Positions 43,023 through 52,464 of a stretch of 64,000 bases of DNA are shown here, piece by piece (within the stretch, counting starts at the first letter, position 1; each line of letters begins with the position of its first letter). A program made the translations under genes and the position numbers. This DNA comes from Archangium lipolyticum. Lineage in GTDB: Bacteria; Myxococcota; Myxococcia; Myxococcales; Myxococcaceae. A model generated the notes under the pieces. It saw nothing but the letters and a program-made list of their open reading frames with translations. It was not told the DNA's origin and did not search any database. Location of the stretch: assembly GCF_024623785.1 (NCBI RefSeq), contig NZ_JANKBZ010000004.1, positions 310,001-374,000 on the forward strand. The letters are read 5' to 3'.

Positions 43023-43294
43023 CTCCCCTCCCTTTCGCCGCCACAGGAGGGGCAGCAGCATCAGTCTACGCCGCGACGGACCACGCACGCGCATTCCCCA
43101 CCGTGACGCGTGGCATACCGCACCCGGGACACACGGCATCCCTCCCATGCCGTGCACCTTCCCACGCATCCGAAAGGTCCCCGACACCAGCTCGTCCTCC
43201 CATCGGAGCGCTCCGTATTCAGTCCAACGAGAAACGGATTGGTTGAAAACTTGCTCCGGACCCCGCCCGAGCCCCCGTGAGGAGGAGGTCCGAC

Positions 43295-45004
43295 GTGAAC
43301 AAGGTGGACTCACGCGGCTGGCGAATGGCGCTGGCAGGCACGGCCTGCGCACTGTTGCTCGCCAGCTGTACCCGGAAAGAACCGCGCGCCAACGAGGAGC
43401 CCCCCAACCCCGCGGACTCCCAGACGGATCAGACGCCCCCGGAGTGCCAGGGGCCGAGAGACCCCGGCCGCGTCACCCTGCACCGGCTCAACCGCGCCGA
43501 GTACGACAACACCGTGAGGGATCTGCTCGGGGACACCACGCGCCCGGCGCGAGACTTTCCCGCGGACGACCACGGCTACGGCTTCGACAACAACGCGGAC
43601 GTGCTCAGCCTCGGGCCACTGCTGATGGAGAAGTACTCGGCCGCGGCGGAGAAGCTGGTGGAGGCCACCTGGAAGCAGGATGCCACCCGCGACCCGCCAT
43701 TGGTGCGAGTCTGCGCGCCGGACCCGGCGGACCCGCTCCCCTGCGGACGACAGATATTGGAGCGCTTCACCCGCCGAGCCTGGCGCCGACCCGTCACCTC
43801 CACCGAGGTGGACCGGCTCATGGGCTTCCTCTCGCTGGCCAGCGAGCACGGGGACAGCTTCGACGCGGGCATGAAGCTGGCGCTGCGAGCGGTGCTCCTC
43901 TCGCCGCACTTCCTCTACCGCGTGGAGCTGGATCCCAACCCCGCCTCGACGGAGCCGCACCGACTCAACGACTACGAGCTGGCCAGCCGGCTCTCCTACT
44001 TCCTGTGGAGCAGCATGCCAGACGAGGCGCTCCTGGCGGCGGCCGGCACGGGCACGCTGCACACACCGGAGCAACTGGAGCGGCAGGTGCGCCGGATGCT
44101 GGCGGATCCGAAGGCGGAGGCGCTGGTGGACAACTTCGCCGGGCAATGGCTGTACACGCGCGCGCTCGACTCCTTCCACCCGGATCCACTCCTCTACCCG
44201 TTCGACGACGGGCTGCGCGAGGCCATGCGCCAGGAGACCCGGCTCGTCTTCCGCGAGTTCCTCCTCGGCAACCGCCCCGCGCGCGACCTGATGGACGCGG
44301 ACTTCACCTATGTGAATGACCGGCTCGCCCAGCACTACGGCCTTCCCGGGCCGGGCACCCAGGAGATGCGGCGCGTGAGCCTCGCCGGACACCCGGAGCG
44401 CTCGGGTCTGCTGGGCCAGGGCTCCATCCTCGCCGTCACCTCGCATCCGGACCGGACCTCACCCGTGAAGCGCGGGCTCTGGGTGCTGGAACAGCTCATG
44501 TGCGAGGCACCGCCGCCCCCACCTCCCAACGTGGAGGGCCTGCCGCCCGCGGTGGATCCGAAGATGAGCATCAAGCAGCGCATGGCGCGGCACCGCAGCG
44601 ACCCGACGTGCGCTGGGTGCCACACGCTGATGGATCCCATCGGCTACGGAATGGAGAACTTCAACGTGGTGGGCGCGTGGCGGCTGAAGGAAGAGGTGAG
44701 CGGCGCCGAGGTGGACCCGAGCGGCGATCTGCCCGGAGACGTCCACTTCAAGGACGGCGTGGAGCTGCGCGCCATCCTCAAGGCGGACCCGGAGTTGGAC
44801 ATCTGCATCGCCCAGCACCTGCTCGCCTACGGACTGGGGCGCGGGCCGGTGAACGCGGACGCCTGCACGCTGCGAGACGTCTCCAAGCAGGCCGAGGCAC
44901 GCGGGGGCAGATTGTCGGACCTCATCCTCGCCATCACCCAGAGCGAGGCCTTCACCTGGCGGCGCGGTGAGGCGGAGGGCACGAACGAGGGGGGAGCGCC
45001 ATGA
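43295..45004 (+). CDS. DUF1592-type PSD/cytochrome-like lipoprotein
   Basis: The 569-residue protein starts at GTG 43295 with GGAGGAGG 6 bases upstream (a GTG at 43277 is open but lacks a site). Lipobox LLASC. It has the DUF1587-DUF1592-DUF1588-DUF1585 set of planctomycete and myxobacterial proteins: LHRLNRAEYDNTVRDLLGD, then LSYFLWSSMPDEALL, SHPDRTSPVKRGLWVLEQLM, and a heme-like CAGCHTLMDPIGYGMENF (CxxCH). Proteins of this kind pair with DUF1552 proteins. Predicted to act in the envelope, perhaps in redox chemistry on polymers. The function is not established. Confidence 0.88.
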   Translation: MNKVDSRGWRMALAGTACALLLASCTRKEPRANEEPPNPADSQTDQTPPECQGPRDPGRVTLHRLNRAEYDNTVRDLLGDTTRPARDFPADDHGYGFDNNADVLSLGPLLMEKYSAAAEKLVEATWKQDATRDPPLVRVCAPDPADPLPCGRQILERFTRRAWRRPVTSTEVDRLMGFLSLASEHGDSFDAGMKLALRAVLLSPHFLYRVELDPNPASTEPHRLNDYELASRLSYFLWSSMPDEALLAAAGTGTLHTPEQLERQVRRMLADPKAEALVDNFAGQWLYTRALDSFHPDPLLYPFDDGLREAMRQETRLVFREFLLGNRPARDLMDADFTYVNDRLAQHYGLPGPGTQEMRRVSLAGHPERSGLLGQGSILAVTSHPDRTSPVKRGLWVLEQLMCEAPPPPPPNVEGLPPAVDPKMSIKQRMARHRSDPTCAGCHTLMDPIGYGMENFNVVGAWRLKEEVSGAEVDPSGDLPGDVHFKDGVELRAILKADPELDICIAQHLLAYGLGRGPVNADACTLRDVSKQAEARGGRLSDLILAITQSEAFTWRRGEAEGTNEGGAP

Positions 45005-46335
45005 AGGACTTCAAGCTGTCACGGCGGACGTTGCTCCGGGGCATGGGCACGCTGATGGCGCTGCCCGTGCTGGAGCAGATGGTGCCCTCGGTGGCGCGGG
45101 CGGCCGGGCCCGGAGCCGCGCCCCGCCGCCTGGCCGTCTTCTATGTGCCCTGCGGCATCTACATGCCCAACTGGACACCGAAGGGCACGGGGCGCGACTG
45201 GACGTTGTCGCCCACGCTGCAACCCCTGGCACCGGTGAAGGACGACGTGCTGGTGCTCTCCGGGCTGTCGCACGAGCCGGGGCGGCCGGACCAGTTCGGC
45301 CACCACGCGGCCGGCACGGGCGCCTTCCTCTCGTGCGTGAAGATCCACAAAACGGACGAGGAGGAGGACGTGCGCGCCGGCGTCTCCATGGACCAGCTCG
45401 CCGCCAGGGCCCTGCGGCCCTACACGCGCCTGCCCTCGCTGGAGCTGGGCAACGATGGAGGCGATGGAACGGGCTCGTGCGACGCCAGCTTCAGCTGCGC
45501 GTACGCGCGCAACATCGCCTGGGCCGCGCCCACCTCGCCCGTGGCCAAGGACACGAACCCGCGCTCGGTGTTCGACCGGCTCTTCGCGGGCTTCGACCCG
45601 GACGCCACCCGGGCGCAGATCGAGAAGCGCAAGGCCTACGAGCAGAGCATCCTGGACTTCGTGCGCGAGGACGCCCAGGGCCTGAAGCAGAAGCTGGGGA
45701 CGAGGGACCGGCGGAAGCTGGACGAGTACTTCACCAGCGTGCGCGAGCTGGAGCTGCGCGTGGCGGCGCTCGACCAGCAGGCCCCCACGTGCTCCAAGGG
45801 CCCCCGGCCCGGGAACACGGAGGACGTGCGCGAGAAGACGAAGGTGATGTGCGACCTGATGGTGCTCGCCTTCCAGTGCGACCTGACCCGGGTGGCGACC
45901 TTCATGCTGGGCAACGGGCGCAGCGACCGGGTGTACGACTTCCTCGGACTGACGAGCGGGCACCACACGTACTCGCACCACCAACACGTCCCGGAGAACC
46001 ACGCGGCGCTGGCGAAGATCGACCGGTGGGAGATGGAGCAGTTCTCCTACCTGTTGCAGCGGATGAAGTCCGTGCAGGAGGGAGACGCGACGCTGCTGGA
46101 CAACGCGCTGGTGTACTTCGGCAGCGAGGTGGCGGACGGCAACTCGCACGGGCACTCGGACATGCCGGTGCTGCTCGCGGGGCGGGGCGGGGGCACGGTG
46201 ACTCCAGGACGGCACGTGCGCTACGGGGGCAAGCCGGTCGCCAACCTGTTCATCTCGATGCTGCAATCCGTGGGCGTGAACGTGAGCAGCTTCGGTGACG
46301 ACGGCTCGGGCCCCCTCTCCCACTTGAAGGAGTGA
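45001..46335 (+). CDS. DUF1552 protein with Tat signal
   Basis: The 444-residue protein overlaps the DUF1592 gene by ATGA, so the two are made together. It begins with a twin-arginine signal: LSRRTLLRGMGTLMALPVLE. The body has the DUF1552 pattern, with RRLAVFYVPCGIYMPNW, DDVLVLSGLSHEPG, GHHAAGTGAFLSC, FDRLFAGFDPDATR, and LGTRDRRKLDEYFTSV, then GHHTYSHHQHVPEN. Tat export suggests a cofactor or folded metal site, and the several His-rich stretches fit a metal centre. The partner gene carries a CxxCH motif. Confidence 0.9.
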   Translation: MKDFKLSRRTLLRGMGTLMALPVLEQMVPSVARAAGPGAAPRRLAVFYVPCGIYMPNWTPKGTGRDWTLSPTLQPLAPVKDDVLVLSGLSHEPGRPDQFGHHAAGTGAFLSCVKIHKTDEEEDVRAGVSMDQLAARALRPYTRLPSLELGNDGGDGTGSCDASFSCAYARNIAWAAPTSPVAKDTNPRSVFDRLFAGFDPDATRAQIEKRKAYEQSILDFVREDAQGLKQKLGTRDRRKLDEYFTSVRELELRVAALDQQAPTCSKGPRPGNTEDVREKTKVMCDLMVLAFQCDLTRVATFMLGNGRSDRVYDFLGLTSGHHTYSHHQHVPENHAALAKIDRWEMEQFSYLLQRMKSVQEGDATLLDNALVYFGSEVADGNSHGHSDMPVLLAGRGGGTVTPGRHVRYGGKPVANLFISMLQSVGVNVSSFGDDGSGPLSHLKE

Positions 46336-46356
46336 AGCCCCGAGCTCCAGCGGGCC

Positions 46357-47304
46357 TCAGCCCCGCGCCGAGAGCACCTCCAACAACAGGCGGGCGGCGA
46401 GCTTGGCGGTGCGCTGGTTCTCGTCGTGGGGCGGAGACAGCTCCATCAGGTCCGCGCCGATGAGCCGCGGGTCGGCGGACACGGTGCGGATGATGTCGAT
46501 CATCTCGCGCGAGGACAGACCTCCCACGCCCACGGCGCTGACACCCGGGGCCACGGCGGCATCGGCGGCGTCGATGTCGACGCTGAGGTAGAGGGCATCC
46601 GCGTCGCGCATGACCTGGGACAGGGCCTCGCGCGCGATGGCGGCGGCACCGCGCTCGGCCACGTCCTCGACGGAGTAGACGTGGACGCCCTGCTCGCGGA
46701 CCCAGGAGAGGTAGTACCGGGAGTTGGCGAAGCGGCGGATGCCGAGCATCGCGGTGCGCGAGCCGGTGAGGATGGAGGTCTCCAGGGCGCGGCGGAAGGG
46801 CGTGCCGCTGGAGAGCGAGGCGGCGTCATCATACTCGCGGACATCCAGGTGGGCATCGAGCGTGACGAGCGCGAGACGCAAACCCGGACGAGCGGCGGCG
46901 AGCCCGCGAAGAAGAGAGCCGGTGATGCCATGGTCGCCGCCGACGAAGAACGGGCGGGCGCCGGTGGAGAAGAGATTCCGGGAGGCCTCCTCGATGCGGG
47001 CATGGGCCTTGGAGGCGTTCATGGAGGCGAGCGCGAGGTCTCCCATGTCCACGATGTCGGCGAGCTCGCGCTGCCCATCGAAGGAGCCATAGGAGGAGAG
47101 GGCCTCGCGGAGGGCCTTGGGGCCGAAGCGGGCACCGGGACGAGACGGAATGCCGCCGTCATAGGGCAGACCGAGGACGACGGTGCGGTCGCGGAGCGGG
47201 ACACCGGGCTCGAAGGGGCGCAGGAGGGAGGAGGCGCGGGGGTCGCGGGAATCGGCGGCCGGGCGGAGGCCGGCGAGAGGGTCATGAGGAGTATCCACGG
47301 TCAT
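46357..47304 (-). CDS. agmatinase/arginase-family (ureohydrolase) enzyme
   Basis: The 315-residue protein starts at MTVDTPHDP (47304). It has the manganese-site motifs of ureohydrolases: GGDHGITGSLL, TLDAHLDVRE, and SVDIDAADAAVAPGVS. GVGGLSSREMIDIIR and DLMELSPPHDEN complete the fold. Typical substrates are agmatine, arginine or formiminoglutamate, with urea or formamide release. The exact substrate is unclear because the specificity loops are not diagnostic to me. It converges with the DUF1552 gene. A REP-like element sits just upstream of its start. Confidence 0.88.
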   Translation of the reverse strand: MTVDTPHDPLAGLRPAADSRDPRASSLLRPFEPGVPLRDRTVVLGLPYDGGIPSRPGARFGPKALREALSSYGSFDGQRELADIVDMGDLALASMNASKAHARIEEASRNLFSTGARPFFVGGDHGITGSLLRGLAAARPGLRLALVTLDAHLDVREYDDAASLSSGTPFRRALETSILTGSRTAMLGIRRFANSRYYLSWVREQGVHVYSVEDVAERGAAAIAREALSQVMRDADALYLSVDIDAADAAVAPGVSAVGVGGLSSREMIDIIRTVSADPRLIGADLMELSPPHDENQRTAKLAARLLLEVLSARG

Positions 47305-47315
47305 CTCCGTGTCTA

Positions 47316-47356
47316 TATCCCCTCTCCCTCCGGGAGAGGGTAAGGGTGAGGGTATC
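47316..47356. repeat. REP-like palindromic element, copy 4
   Basis: CCCCTCTCCCTCCGGGAGAGGG is followed by TAAGGGTGAGGG. It lies between the agmatinase-like gene start and the divergent CAP gene, where it could also affect leader folding. Confidence 0.75.
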
Positions 47357-47427
47357 GAGAGCCTCGGGTCGCATCCTTGCCACGAATCGAACCCGTATCG
47401 AAGAGTTGGGAGCAAGAGGAGCCAACC

Positions 47428-48003
47428 ATGAACACGAGCAAGTTCCGCCTGCTCGCCCTGTCGCTGACCTGCCTGGCGGCGGGAGGGGTGGGGAGCGGGA
47501 GCAGCGAAGCGGCCACGAAGACCGGGAAGAACAGCGGCACGAACGCCCAGTTGGCGGCGGACATGGTGTCAGCGCACAACGAGGCGAGGGCGAGCGCGAA
47601 GCCGGCGCCGAAGCCCGAGCTGCCCCCGCTGATCTGGTCGGAGGACGCGGCGAAGGTGGCGCGGGCGTGGGCGAGCCAGTGCAAGTTCCAGCACAACCCG
47701 AACCGGGGCAGGCACGGGGAGAACCTGGCCGCCGCGGCGCCGCCGGGTTCGAAGACGAACAAGGAAGCGGTGAGGGACTGGGTGTCGGAGGCGGCGGACT
47801 ACACGTACGCGAGCAACAAGTGCGCGCCGGGCAAGATGTGCGGCCACTACACGCAGGTGGTGTGGCGCAACACGACGCAGGTGGGGTGCGCGACGGTCAC
47901 CTGCACGAAGAATTCGCCCTTCGGCGCGCAGTTCCCCAAGTGGCAGCTCTGGGTGTGCAACTACGCGCCGCCGGGCAATGTCGTGGGGCAGAAGCCGTAC
48001 TGA
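47428..48003 (+). CDS. CAP-domain (PR-1-like) secreted protein
   Basis: The 191-residue protein starts at MNTSKFRLL with AAGAGGAG upstream. It has a signal peptide and a CAP/SCP domain (about 50-190): MVSAHNEARASAKP, LIWSEDAAKVARAWASQCKF, and HGENLAAAA. GHYTQVVWRNTTQVGCA and WVCNYAPPGNVVGQKPY complete it. CAP-site His and Glu are present (GENL and CGHYTQ). Secreted CAP proteins have binding roles in bacteria; the ligand is unknown. Confidence 0.92.
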   Translation: MNTSKFRLLALSLTCLAAGGVGSGSSEAATKTGKNSGTNAQLAADMVSAHNEARASAKPAPKPELPPLIWSEDAAKVARAWASQCKFQHNPNRGRHGENLAAAAPPGSKTNKEAVRDWVSEAADYTYASNKCAPGKMCGHYTQVVWRNTTQVGCATVTCTKNSPFGAQFPKWQLWVCNYAPPGNVVGQKPY

Positions 48004-48016
48004 CCCACGCGCGGGC

Positions 48017-48865
48017 TCACGGCTTCAGGTGCTCGGCGAGGAAGCCCTTCACCTGCTCCCAGGCGGCGGCCGCGGCCTCGGGGTTGTACCGGTCCGGCGA
48101 GGAGGGGTTCGCGAAGGCGTGGGGCGCGTCGTACTTCAGGATGCGGTGGGTCACCCCGGCGTCCGACAGCGCCTTGTCGAACTCCTCCACGAGCTCATTG
48201 GGGATGGACGCGTCCTGGGTGCCGAAGACGCCCAGCAGTGGCGCCTTGATGGACTTGAGCTCGTCCACGTTCGTCACCGGGCGCCCGTAGTACATGACGA
48301 CCGCGCTCAGCTCCGGGATGCTCATGCCCGCCTGGAGCGACCACGCCCCGCCGAAGCACCAGCCCATGACGCCCGTGCGGCTGGACTGTATCCGGCTGTC
48401 GGTCATCAGGAACTGGTGCGCCGCCTGGAGGACCTCCCGCGCGCGCTTCGGGTCCACCTGCTTCATCGCGGCCATCGCCTCCTCGCGCGTGGTGAGCACC
48501 TTGCCGCCGTACAGGTCCACCGCCAGCGCCGCGTAGCCCTGCGCGGCCAGCCGGTCCGCCCAGTGCATGATGTGCTCGTTGAGTCCCCAGAACTCGTGGA
48601 TGACGAGCACGCCCGGCACCGGCGCCCGGGCGTTCTCCGGCAGGCTCAGATAGGCCCGCTCGCCCGCCACTTGAATCATCTGCCCCTTGCGAGGCGGCGC
48701 GGCCTCGGACTTGAGCTGGTGCAGCTCCTGGAACTGCGTCTCCGTCAGCCCGCCCAGCTCCTCGCGCCGCTCCTCCGAGGCCCCCTTCTCCGCGCCCTGC
48801 TTCGTCGCACAACCAGACAGGGCGAGCACCACCACCGCGACTCCCCACATCTTCCGTAGACCCAT
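48017..48865 (-). CDS. dienelactone hydrolase-family lipoprotein
   Basis: The 282-residue protein starts at ATG 48865 with GGAGGAATC upstream and has lipobox LALSGC (Cys19). An alpha/beta-hydrolase of the DLH type follows: PGVLVIHEFWGLNEHIMHWADRL, the nucleophile motif GWCFGG with Cys, FGTQDASIPNELVEEF with the Asp, and YDAPHAFANPSS with the His. Cys-His-Asp is the DLH triad. It is probably a periplasmic or outer-membrane esterase or lactonase. It converges with the CAP gene. Confidence 0.92.
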   Translation of the reverse strand: MGLRKMWGVAVVVLALSGCATKQGAEKGASEERREELGGLTETQFQELHQLKSEAAPPRKGQMIQVAGERAYLSLPENARAPVPGVLVIHEFWGLNEHIMHWADRLAAQGYAALAVDLYGGKVLTTREEAMAAMKQVDPKRAREVLQAAHQFLMTDSRIQSSRTGVMGWCFGGAWSLQAGMSIPELSAVVMYYGRPVTNVDELKSIKAPLLGVFGTQDASIPNELVEEFDKALSDAGVTHRILKYDAPHAFANPSSPDRYNPEAAAAAWEQVKGFLAEHLKP

Positions 48866-49018
48866 GATTCCTCCCGTGGGCCCTCGCGTAGCGCGACCCC
48901 ACCGCCCCTTCCAGGGGCCTTCGCCGTCGAATGGAGGAAAGACGACGGGCCATCCGGCGCTCCGCCCCGGCGGGGGGTGGAACCGGATGGCCCGTGAAGG
49001 ACGACCTGGCCCGCGGGA

Positions 49019-49813
49019 CTACTTCTTGGCGGGCTGGCCCTGCTGCTGGCCACCCTGCGGCTGACCACCCTGCTGCTGGCCCGGGGCACCCGGAGCGCCC
49101 GGAGCGCCTTCGGGCATCGGGGGCGGCTCGTTCTTCTGCACCTCGAGCAGCTCCACCTCGAAGATGAGCGCGGAGCCGCCCGGGATGCCCGGGGTGCCGC
49201 GATCGCCGTAGGCGAGGTCGGACGGGCACACCAGCTTGGCCTTGCCGCCGGCCTTCATCTTCTGGAGACCCTCGGTCCAGCACTTGATGACACCGTTGAG
49301 CGGGAACTGGGCCGGCTCATTGCGCTTGTACGAGCTGTCGAACTCCTTGCCGTCGGGCAGGGTGCCCCGGTAGTTCACCTTCACCACGTCGGTGGGGCCG
49401 GGCTGCGCGCCGGTGCCCTCCTGCAGCGACTTGAAGATGAGGCCCGACTCGGTCTTCGTCGCGCCCTGCTCCTTGGCGGCCTCTTCCAGGAAGGCCTTGG
49501 ACTTCACCTTCTCCTTCTCCGCGCGGGCGGTGGCGCGCGTGCGAGCCAGCTCGGGCAGCTTCGGCCCGAAGGCCTGGATGTCCACGATGGGCTCCTTGCC
49601 CTGCACGGACGCCGTGATGCCCGCCTTCACGTACTCCAGCTCCTCGGGCGTCATGTCGAACACCTGGATCTGCCGGCCCAGGGAGAGTCCGAGCGCGTAG
49701 AAGGTCTTCTGCTCGTCCGTCTGCGGGTTGGCTCCGGCACCTTCCTTGGGGCCACCCTGCTGCTGACAGCCCGCCACGGCGAGCATCACCGCCACCACGA
49801 GAAACTTCCGCAT
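49019..49813 (-). CDS. FKBP-type peptidyl-prolyl isomerase lipoprotein
   Basis: The 264-residue protein starts at MRKFLVV (49813) with lipobox AVAGC (Cys16). A Mip-like helical N-terminal dimer domain (about 30-125) has YALGLSLGRQIQVFDMT and then a Lys/Glu/Ala-rich helix. The FKBP domain (about 130-225) has VKVNYRGTLPDGKEFDSSY, GVIKCWTEGLQKMKAGGKAK, DLAYGDRGTPGIPGG, and LIFEVELLEV. The tail is low-complexity Gly/Pro/Gln. It is an envelope foldase. The 153-base region to the next minus-strand neighbour and the 170 bases upstream hold no gene. Confidence 0.94.
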   Translation of the reverse strand: MRKFLVVAVMLAVAGCQQQGGPKEGAGANPQTDEQKTFYALGLSLGRQIQVFDMTPEELEYVKAGITASVQGKEPIVDIQAFGPKLPELARTRATARAEKEKVKSKAFLEEAAKEQGATKTESGLIFKSLQEGTGAQPGPTDVVKVNYRGTLPDGKEFDSSYKRNEPAQFPLNGVIKCWTEGLQKMKAGGKAKLVCPSDLAYGDRGTPGIPGGSALIFEVELLEVQKNEPPPMPEGAPGAPGAPGQQQGGQPQGGQQQGQPAKK

Positions 49814-49983
49814 GTGTCTGTCCTGCCTTTCGATGACCAGGGCAGCGACCGCTGCCCGCGCCGCGCCCTTATACAAAAGAACCGGGCGGCCCGGCGCGTG
49901 AGCGGGGTGTCCTTATCTTTTTCCGGAGTCCACCGTCGGCGAGCCCGTCCCCGGCGGGGCGACGACCCGGGAGGCATCCAGGC

Positions 49984-52407
49984 ATGGAGATGGACGTGCG
50001 GCGCGTGCTGGACTCCTTGGGGGACCCATTACTGGCGGTGGACCGCTCGGCCTGTATCCTCCACTCCAACGCGGGGTTGAAGGAGCTGCTGGGTTGGTCT
50101 CGCCTGGAGCTGATCGGCCGTCCGATCTCCACGGTGATTCCGGCCGGGCTGCCAGGGGTGCCCCGGATGGGCCCGGACGTCCCTCCCTGGAGTCGGAGAC
50201 CCGCGCCCCCCCCAACCCGCCAGCTCCTGCGGGTGCGCGCCCTGCGGCGCCATGGGGACGTCCGGGAGGTGGAGGTGCGGCTCTCCCCGTGGCCCGGGAG
50301 CGGGGCCGAGGGGTTGCTCGTCGTCTCCTTCCACGATCTGGAAGCCCAGGTGGAGTTGGAGCGGCAACTGCGGCTGTGCAAGCGGTTGAACGTGCTGGAC
50401 GCGGCGCTCACGCAGGTGCTCGCGCTGACATCGGACGAGGAGGAGGCGGCCCATTCCCTCCTCCAGGTCTGCGGGGAGACCGAGGGCTGGGCGATGGGCA
50501 CCTACTGGCGGCTGGAGCGCGAGGAGGAGGTGCTGGTGCCGGCCACCGTGTGGACGTCGTCCTTCGAGCTGGCCAACTTCGCGAATGTCACCCTGCGGCG
50601 CACCTTCGCGCCCCCCGAGGGACTGCCGGGCCAGACGTGGTCCCGCCGGGAGCCGGTGTGGGTCCAGGACGTGACCCTGGAGGCGAGCTTCCTCCGCGCG
50701 GACGTGGCGGCGAAGCAAGGCCTGCGCGGAGGACTCTTCGCCCCAGTGGTGGGCAGCGGCCGGGTGTACGGGGTGCTGGAGCTGTTCAGCCACGAGCCCC
50801 GGCAGAACCAGCTGGAGGACGAAGCCATCGCGACCACGCTCGGCCAACGGTTCGGGCAGTTCCTGGATCAGCACGACCTGAGCGAGGCGGAGCTGACGCG
50901 CGCGAGCACCTCGTGGCGCATCTGGGACTCGGACCTGATGGGGTTGTTCGTCAGCAACAGCCATGGCCGGCTGCTGGACGCCAACGCCACCCTGCTGCGG
51001 ATGCTGGGCTACTCGCGCAGGGACCTGAGAGAAGAGCGCCTCACGTGGACCGTCCTGACGCCGCCGAGCCAACGCCTCACCCTGGAGGGGGCCCTGCGGC
51101 GGCTGCGCTCCGAGGGTGTCTTCCACTCCATGGAGGGGGAGCTGCTGCGCAAGGATGGCGGCGGCGTGCCGGTGCTGCTGGGCTCGGCGAACCTGGACGA
51201 GGGCCGCGTGGCGACGTTCGTGGTGGACCTGTCGGACTGGAAGCGGGCGGAGAGCGGTTCGCACGCCCAGGTGCAGACCCGGCTCCAGTCCCTCATCTCC
51301 CACGCCCCCGTGGTGCTCTTCGCGCTGGACCGCGATGGGGTCTTCACCCTCTCCGAGGGTCAGGCGCTCGGGGCCCTGGGATGGAAGCCCGGGCAGGTGG
51401 TGGGCATGTCCGTGTTCGAGGTCTACCGCGCCGAGCCGGCCGTGCTGACCCACGTGCGGCGGGCGCTCTCCGGGGAGGACTTCTTCTCGGTGGAGATGCT
51501 GACCTCCGGGCTGCTGTACGAGACGCACTGGACGCCGCTGAGGGATCCGGACGGACGGCTGGCGGGCACCCTGGGGCTGGCGGTGGACGTCTCCCAGCGG
51601 GAGCGCGAGGCACGCTGGCGGGCGCAGCTGCTCGCGGAGGCGGAGGAGGCGCGCCTGGCGGCGGAGCGCGCGGTGAGGGTGCGCGACGACTTCCTGAGCG
51701 TCGCCTCGCACGAGCTGAAGACGCCGCTCACCTCCTTGAGCCTGCAACTGCACGCGCTGCTGAAGCGGGCGCGGCAGACCCAGCGGCCGGAGGACACCGA
51801 GCAGGTGGAGCGGCTGGAGAAGGCCCAGCGGCACCTCCAGAAGCTGGCGCGGATGATGGACGACCTGCTGGACGCCTCACGGGTGGCGGAGGGGCAGCTG
51901 CGGCTGGACCTGGGCGATGTGGACCTGGTGCGGCTGGTGCGCGAGGCCTTGGAGCGCTTCCAGGAGGAGGCGCAGCGGACGGGAACACACCTGGAGCTGA
52001 GGGGAGATGACGCGGTGGTGGGCCGGTGGGACCGCGCGCGGCTGGAGCAGGTGGTCACCAACCTGGTGTCCAACGCGTTGAAGTACGGGGCGGGGTCACC
52101 GGTGGAGCTCCACGTGCGCTCCAGTGGGACCCTGGCGCTGCTGGAGGTGACGGACCACGGCATCGGCATCTCGCCGGAAGACCTGGCGCGCATCTTCGAG
52201 AAGTTCGAGCGCGCAGTGCCAGTGCGAAAGTACGGTGGGTTTGGATTGGGGCTCTACATCGTGCGCCAGTTGGTGGAGGCGATGGGGGGAGCGGTGGACG
52301 CGGAGAGCACTCCCGGAAAGGGCACCACCTTCCACATCGCGCTGCCGCTGGCGGGGCCCGGCACACATCCGATGCCCCCCGCGCCCACGCAGACGGGCCT
52401 GCATTGA
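49984..52407 (+). CDS. PAS/GAF sensor histidine kinase
   Basis: The 807-residue protein has PAS (about 6-100), GAF (about 135-300), two further PAS domains (about 310-430, 435-545), then HisKA with His576 in VASHELKTPLTSLSL, and HATPase (NLVSNALKYG, GFGLGLYIVRQL). No TM segment. It is followed after 57 bases by a receiver-kinase hybrid with a similar catalytic core, and the two probably belong to one pathway. The TGA comes after an Ala/Pro tail. Confidence 0.92.
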   Translation: MEMDVRRVLDSLGDPLLAVDRSACILHSNAGLKELLGWSRLELIGRPISTVIPAGLPGVPRMGPDVPPWSRRPAPPPTRQLLRVRALRRHGDVREVEVRLSPWPGSGAEGLLVVSFHDLEAQVELERQLRLCKRLNVLDAALTQVLALTSDEEEAAHSLLQVCGETEGWAMGTYWRLEREEEVLVPATVWTSSFELANFANVTLRRTFAPPEGLPGQTWSRREPVWVQDVTLEASFLRADVAAKQGLRGGLFAPVVGSGRVYGVLELFSHEPRQNQLEDEAIATTLGQRFGQFLDQHDLSEAELTRASTSWRIWDSDLMGLFVSNSHGRLLDANATLLRMLGYSRRDLREERLTWTVLTPPSQRLTLEGALRRLRSEGVFHSMEGELLRKDGGGVPVLLGSANLDEGRVATFVVDLSDWKRAESGSHAQVQTRLQSLISHAPVVLFALDRDGVFTLSEGQALGALGWKPGQVVGMSVFEVYRAEPAVLTHVRRALSGEDFFSVEMLTSGLLYETHWTPLRDPDGRLAGTLGLAVDVSQREREARWRAQLLAEAEEARLAAERAVRVRDDFLSVASHELKTPLTSLSLQLHALLKRARQTQRPEDTEQVERLEKAQRHLQKLARMMDDLLDASRVAEGQLRLDLGDVDLVRLVREALERFQEEAQRTGTHLELRGDDAVVGRWDRARLEQVVTNLVSNALKYGAGSPVELHVRSSGTLALLEVTDHGIGISPEDLARIFEKFERAVPVRKYGGFGLGLYIVRQLVEAMGGAVDAESTPGKGTTFHIALPLAGPGTHPMPPAPTQTGLH

Positions 52408-52464
52408 GCCGCGAGCCGGAAGAACGGGTAGCATGGTGGCGGTACACCAGGGTTCGGAGGAATC